Origin: Candidatus Bathyarchaeota archaeon
Lineage (GTDB): Archaea > Thermoproteota > Bathyarchaeia > 40CM-2-53-6 > RBG-13-38-9
DNA: 6,558 nucleotides
NCBI GenBank assembly: GCA_018396565.1
Contig: JAGTQO010000001.1
Location: 1-6,558, forward strand
Direction of reading: 5' to 3'
Positions 5,307 to 6,558 of the stretch are shown in pieces (within the stretch, counting starts at the first letter, position 1; the number at the start of each line of letters is the position of its first letter). Below the pieces are notes generated by a model that made no database searches, was not told the DNA's origin, and worked only from the letters and a program-made list of their open reading frames with translations. The position numbers and the translations under genes are program-made.

Positions 5307-6368
5307 CTGACGGTTACAGGCTTAGTCTACCATCCAACCTATCTTAAACACGATACAGGCTGGGGCCATCCTGAGAGGCCTGAAAGGATAAGTAGAACCG
5401 TTCTAGCCCTAAAGAAGAAAGGCTTGTTGGATAACCCCAAAATAAAGGTTTTAACACCTGAACCGGCAGATATTGAAGACTTAGCCTCAGTCCACAGTAA
5501 GGAGTATCTTGAGAAGATTCGATTGGTAAGCATCTCAGGCGGTGCCTTGACACCTGACACTCCACTAACACCTGATACTTTTGAGATAGCGAGGTTGAGC
5601 GCCGGAGGCGCAATCCATGCAGGTAAAGCTGTAGCTGAAAACGATGTGAGAAACTCTTTTGCTCTTATTCGCCCTCCAGGTCACCACGCGGGTAGAGACT
5701 ATGGTGGAGGCTTCTGCTACTTTAACAATGTAGCCGTCATGATCGAATATTTAAAGAAAAATTTTGGGATGAGACGATTCATGGTCATAGACTGGGATGT
5801 CCACCATGGAAACGGAACCCAAGACATCTTCTATAAGGATCCATCGGTGTTATATTTCTCAACACACCAGATGCCCCTCTATCCTGGAACAGGGCACATC
5901 ACCGAAATAGGTGAAGGTGAGGGCCGAGGCTACACCGTGAACCTTCCCTTACCTGCAGGTACACCAGGAGATGTTTATGACCAGATAATTGAAGAACTTA
6001 TAGTTCCCTTAGCTGAGGAGTTCATGCCCGAAATGATTGTTGCTTCGGCAGGGTTTGATGCTTACTATGGGGATCCAATAGCAAACTTACAGTTCACAAT
6101 TCAAACATATATTAACATAACAAGTAGACTCATTGAACTCACGGATAGGGTTTGCAAAGGCCGTTTAACTATGATCCTTGAGGGAGGATATGATCTCGAA
6201 GCTGTTCCAAAAATTATAACGGAGGTAGTATCGACCCTAGCTGGACTGGGCAACTATGAGATTGAAGATTCACATCTTCCAATAGAACGGGGCAAGATTA
6301 GAATAGTTGAGGATAGAATAAGGAAGCTGAAGACCATTCTCAGTGACTACTGGAAGACATTAAGGTAG
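5307..6368 (+). CDS. HDAC/AcuC-like zinc-dependent deacetylase
   Basis: A protein of the arginase-deacetylase fold shared by class I/II histone deacetylases, AcuC and acetylpolyamine amidohydrolases; 353 residues from CTG 5307, a normal length. The catalytic set is complete: His126-His127 in PPGHHAG, zinc ligands Asp164 and His166 in DWDVHHGNG, Asp251 in AGFDAYYGD, and Tyr295 in EGGYD. The start of the domain, GLVYHPTYLKHDTGWGHPER, is also typical. It should hydrolyse acetyl-lysine, acetylpolyamines or similar amides in the cytoplasm; the substrate cannot be told from sequence, and there is no need for a histone. The start is uncertain: GTG 5259 would add 16 residues and TTG 5286 would add 7, both unlike the family. 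CTG has the strong Shine-Dalgarno and gives the usual N-terminus. The gene lies 60 bp after lhr and 39 bp before the RPA-like gene, so co-transcription is likely. No frameshift or missing key residue is seen. Confidence 0.92.
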   Translation: MTVTGLVYHPTYLKHDTGWGHPERPERISRTVLALKKKGLLDNPKIKVLTPEPADIEDLASVHSKEYLEKIRLVSISGGALTPDTPLTPDTFEIARLSAGGAIHAGKAVAENDVRNSFALIRPPGHHAGRDYGGGFCYFNNVAVMIEYLKKNFGMRRFMVIDWDVHHGNGTQDIFYKDPSVLYFSTHQMPLYPGTGHITEIGEGEGRGYTVNLPLPAGTPGDVYDQIIEELIVPLAEEFMPEMIVASAGFDAYYGDPIANLQFTIQTYINITSRLIELTDRVCKGRLTMILEGGYDLEAVPKIITEVVSTLAGLGNYEIEDSHLPIERGKIRIVEDRIRKLKTILSDYWKTLR

Positions 6369-6391
6369 AGATACCTGCTTGAAAAAGTCAT

Positions 6392-6395
6392 GGAG
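6392..6395 (+). promoter_or_regulatory. Weak ribosome binding site of the RPA-like gene
   Basis: GGAG lies 12 nt ahead of TTG at 6408, longer than the usual spacing. It is the only Shine-Dalgarno-like sequence in the 39-bp gap after the HDAC-like stop. Confidence 0.3.
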
Positions 6396-6407
6396 ACCTA
6401 AAACTCA

Positions 6408-6558
6408 TTGCAGAATCCTATAAACTTCGAGGAAATAATAAATAGAATATTGAGTCAGAGGCATGGACTCAAAAGAGACGAACTGCTGAGACTAATAGAT
6501 GATAAGAAGAAGGAAGCCCAAGGCTTACTATCCGATGAAGGAGCTGCCTATTCCTTTC
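6408..6558 (+). CDS. Partial RPA/SSB-like single-stranded-DNA-binding protein (N-terminus)
   Basis: Only the first 50 codons are present; the gene runs off the right edge. The peptide has the N-terminal helical segment of archaeal replication protein A/SSB, which precedes the OB folds: FEEIINRILSQ (7-17), GLKRDELLRLIDDKKKE (20-36) and GLLSDEGAAY (39-48). The family would bind single-stranded DNA in replication and repair, but the OB domains are outside the window, and this segment may head other OB-fold proteins too. A TAA at 6399-6401 closes the frame upstream, leaving TTG 6408 as the first start; the next, TTG 6450, would cut into the conserved segment. It lies 39 bp after the HDAC-like gene in the same direction, probably in one transcript with it. 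Confidence 0.65.
   Translation, partial: MQNPINFEEIINRILSQRHGLKRDELLRLIDDKKKEAQGLLSDEGAAYSF

Noticed and set aside
5545..5580. Short tandem repeat encoding TPDTPL-TPDT in the HDAC-like gene
   Set aside because: Pro- and Asp-rich segments at this place, before the AGGAIHA helix, are ordinary in the deacetylase family, so it is not a notable repeat.
5339..5613. Two minus-strand ORFs opposite the HDAC-like gene
   Set aside because: They overlap each other and conserved catalytic-domain sequence on the plus strand.
1..6558. CRISPR array, insertion sequence, attachment site, tRNA or rRNA gene
   Set aside because: By eye I found no regularly spaced repeats, terminal inverted repeats with a transposase, cloverleaf-like segments or rRNA signatures; coding genes fill most of the window.

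Overview
The window looks like a stretch of archaeal chromosome. Every recognisable gene belongs to a family typical of, or best known from, archaea: a stand-alone universal stress protein, a two-domain KaiC/RAD55-like ATPase, a long Lhr-type superfamily 2 helicase, an HDAC/AcuC-like deacetylase, and the start of an RPA-type single-stranded-DNA-binding protein. Start sites fit this too: there are GGAG-type ribosome binding sites, frequent non-ATG starts and TTTAAA-type promoter elements. I cannot fix the lineage from the sequence. A crenarchaeal, thaumarchaeal or bathyarchaeal-type (TACK) genome is my best guess, from the style of the RPA N-terminus and the Lhr protein.

Layout. Positions 1-177 hold no gene, only a striking G-rich tract. 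A universal stress protein runs rightward to 603. It is followed by about 250 bp with a 6-bp hairpin, a 31-codon ORF and a basic 59-60-residue hypothetical ORF. The two ORFs may be pieces of one frameshifted small gene. The small ORF converges on, and overlaps by 39 bp, the end of a leftward KaiC-like gene (857-2278). That gene and the rightward helicase (2394-5246) diverge from a shared 115-bp promoter region. The HDAC-like gene follows 60 bp after the helicase (counting from its most likely start), and the RPA-like gene begins 39 bp after that and runs off the right edge.

How the genes may fit together. Helicase, deacetylase and ssDNA-binding protein lie in one direction with short gaps and could be co-transcribed, a grouping that suggests nucleic-acid or chromatin maintenance. 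The KaiC-like ATPase sits back to back with them. Its first ATPase domain is intact, but its second has lost every Walker A residue needed for phosphate binding, so it is probably a one-engine regulatory or scaffold ATPase. The USP unit appears unrelated.

Most unusual points: the HDAC-like gene seems to start at CTG behind a near-perfect Shine-Dalgarno sequence; the second KaiC domain is dead by a residue-for-residue replacement; the helicase zinc-ribbon-like element has CxxN where CxxC is expected; and there is a G-quadruplex-capable tract at the left edge. I see no CRISPR array, insertion sequence, tRNA or rRNA. Nothing here is clearly a new system; the lhr-hda-rpa grouping is the best candidate for one.
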